Shown here in pieces: positions 32,223-32,304 of a DNA stretch of 32,304 nucleotides; the first letter of the stretch is position 1, and each line of letters begins with the position of its first letter. This DNA comes from a virus. The stretch spans positions 1-32,304 of IMG/VR virus record IMGVR_UViG_3300010389_000073, one strand, 5' to 3'. The notes beneath the pieces are model-generated. The model searched no databases, was not told where the DNA came from, and saw only the letters and a program-made list of their open reading frames with translations. The translations under genes and the position numbers were made by a program.

Positions 32223-32303
32223 CTTAGAGGGACCCATGGGTTTTATATACACGGCGGCGACCCCGCCCGGGCGGGCACGGCGGGGCACTGCTGATTCACG
32301 AAC
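32217..32303 (-). CDS. Possible C-terminal fragment of an upstream gene
   Basis: A frame entering from the window edge stays open for 28 codons and ends VYIKPMGPSKL before TAA. It crosses the GC-rich patch, where it is Arg/Pro/Gly/Ala-rich (PRRARPGGVAAV). I do not recognise it. GC-rich DNA is open by chance more often, so this may not be a gene; the sequence beyond the edge would settle it. Confidence 0.25.
   Translation of the reverse strand, partial: VRESAVPRRARPGGVAAVYIKPMGPSKL
32251..32287. other. GC-rich palindromic patch in AT-rich DNA
   Basis: About 35 bases are almost entirely G and C, in sharp contrast to the rest of the window. They contain the perfect 14-base palindrome CCCGCCCGGGCGGG (32262-32275), flanked by near-symmetric GGCGGCG and CGGCGGGG. 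No T run follows on either strand. The rest of the 32161-32304 segment holds only the inverted repeat at 32190 and two TATATAAAAC copies on the minus strand. Confidence 0.75.
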
Positions 32304-32304
32304 G

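Overview
This window looks like part of the late structural region of a marine T4-like myovirus. A cyanophage or a related phage of SAR11-type bacteria fits best. The reasons are the AT-rich composition, a run of recognisable T4 baseplate, neck and terminase homologues (gp25, gp6, gp7-like, gp8, gp13, gp14, gp15, gp16), and several very small proteins of types common in marine T4-like phages. Every gene I can support is on the minus strand, so the biological order runs from high to low coordinates. The coding strand is tightly packed, and no gene-free stretch exceeds about 150 bases. I see no tRNA, CRISPR array or insertion sequence.

Right end (32304 to 30790): a short open frame enters from the window edge across a striking GC-rich palindromic patch. 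It is followed by a 64-residue AbrB/SpoVT-like protein, a GT-A-type glycosyltransferase, a 53-residue and a 49-residue small phage protein, and a strong intrinsic terminator. This is a separate transcription unit ahead of the tail genes.

Baseplate block (30787 to 14112): a conserved 95-residue protein of unknown role, then gp25, gp6, a giant 4103-residue gp7-like wedge protein, and gp8. Exact matches to the T4 late promoter box TATAAATA lie just ahead of gp25 and gp8, and a one-base variant lies ahead of the 95-residue gene.

Fibre/peripheral baseplate block (14108 to 4161): a 2451-residue DUF4815-type structural protein in the place of T4 gp9-gp12, two small proteins, another exact late promoter, a 75-residue fibre-associated protein, a 579-residue fibre-like protein, and a 64-residue coiled-coil protein. 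The last two lie where T4 has gene 12 and wac.

Neck and packaging block (4156 to 1): gp13, gp14 and gp15 are joined by one-base TAATG overlaps. Then come gp16 (small terminase) and a cysteine-motif protein that runs off the left edge, where gp17 might have been expected.

The main unusual signal is modular. The same short beta-rich repeat units (a GxGY unit, an H-x-F-x-T-G-D unit and an IDDE-type unit) recur within and between the gp7-like, gp8, DUF4815 and gp14 proteins. They appear to explain why gp14, gp8 and the gp7-like protein are much longer than their T4 counterparts. Two possible calcium-binding loops, in gp15 and in the DUF4815 protein, are a second notable feature.
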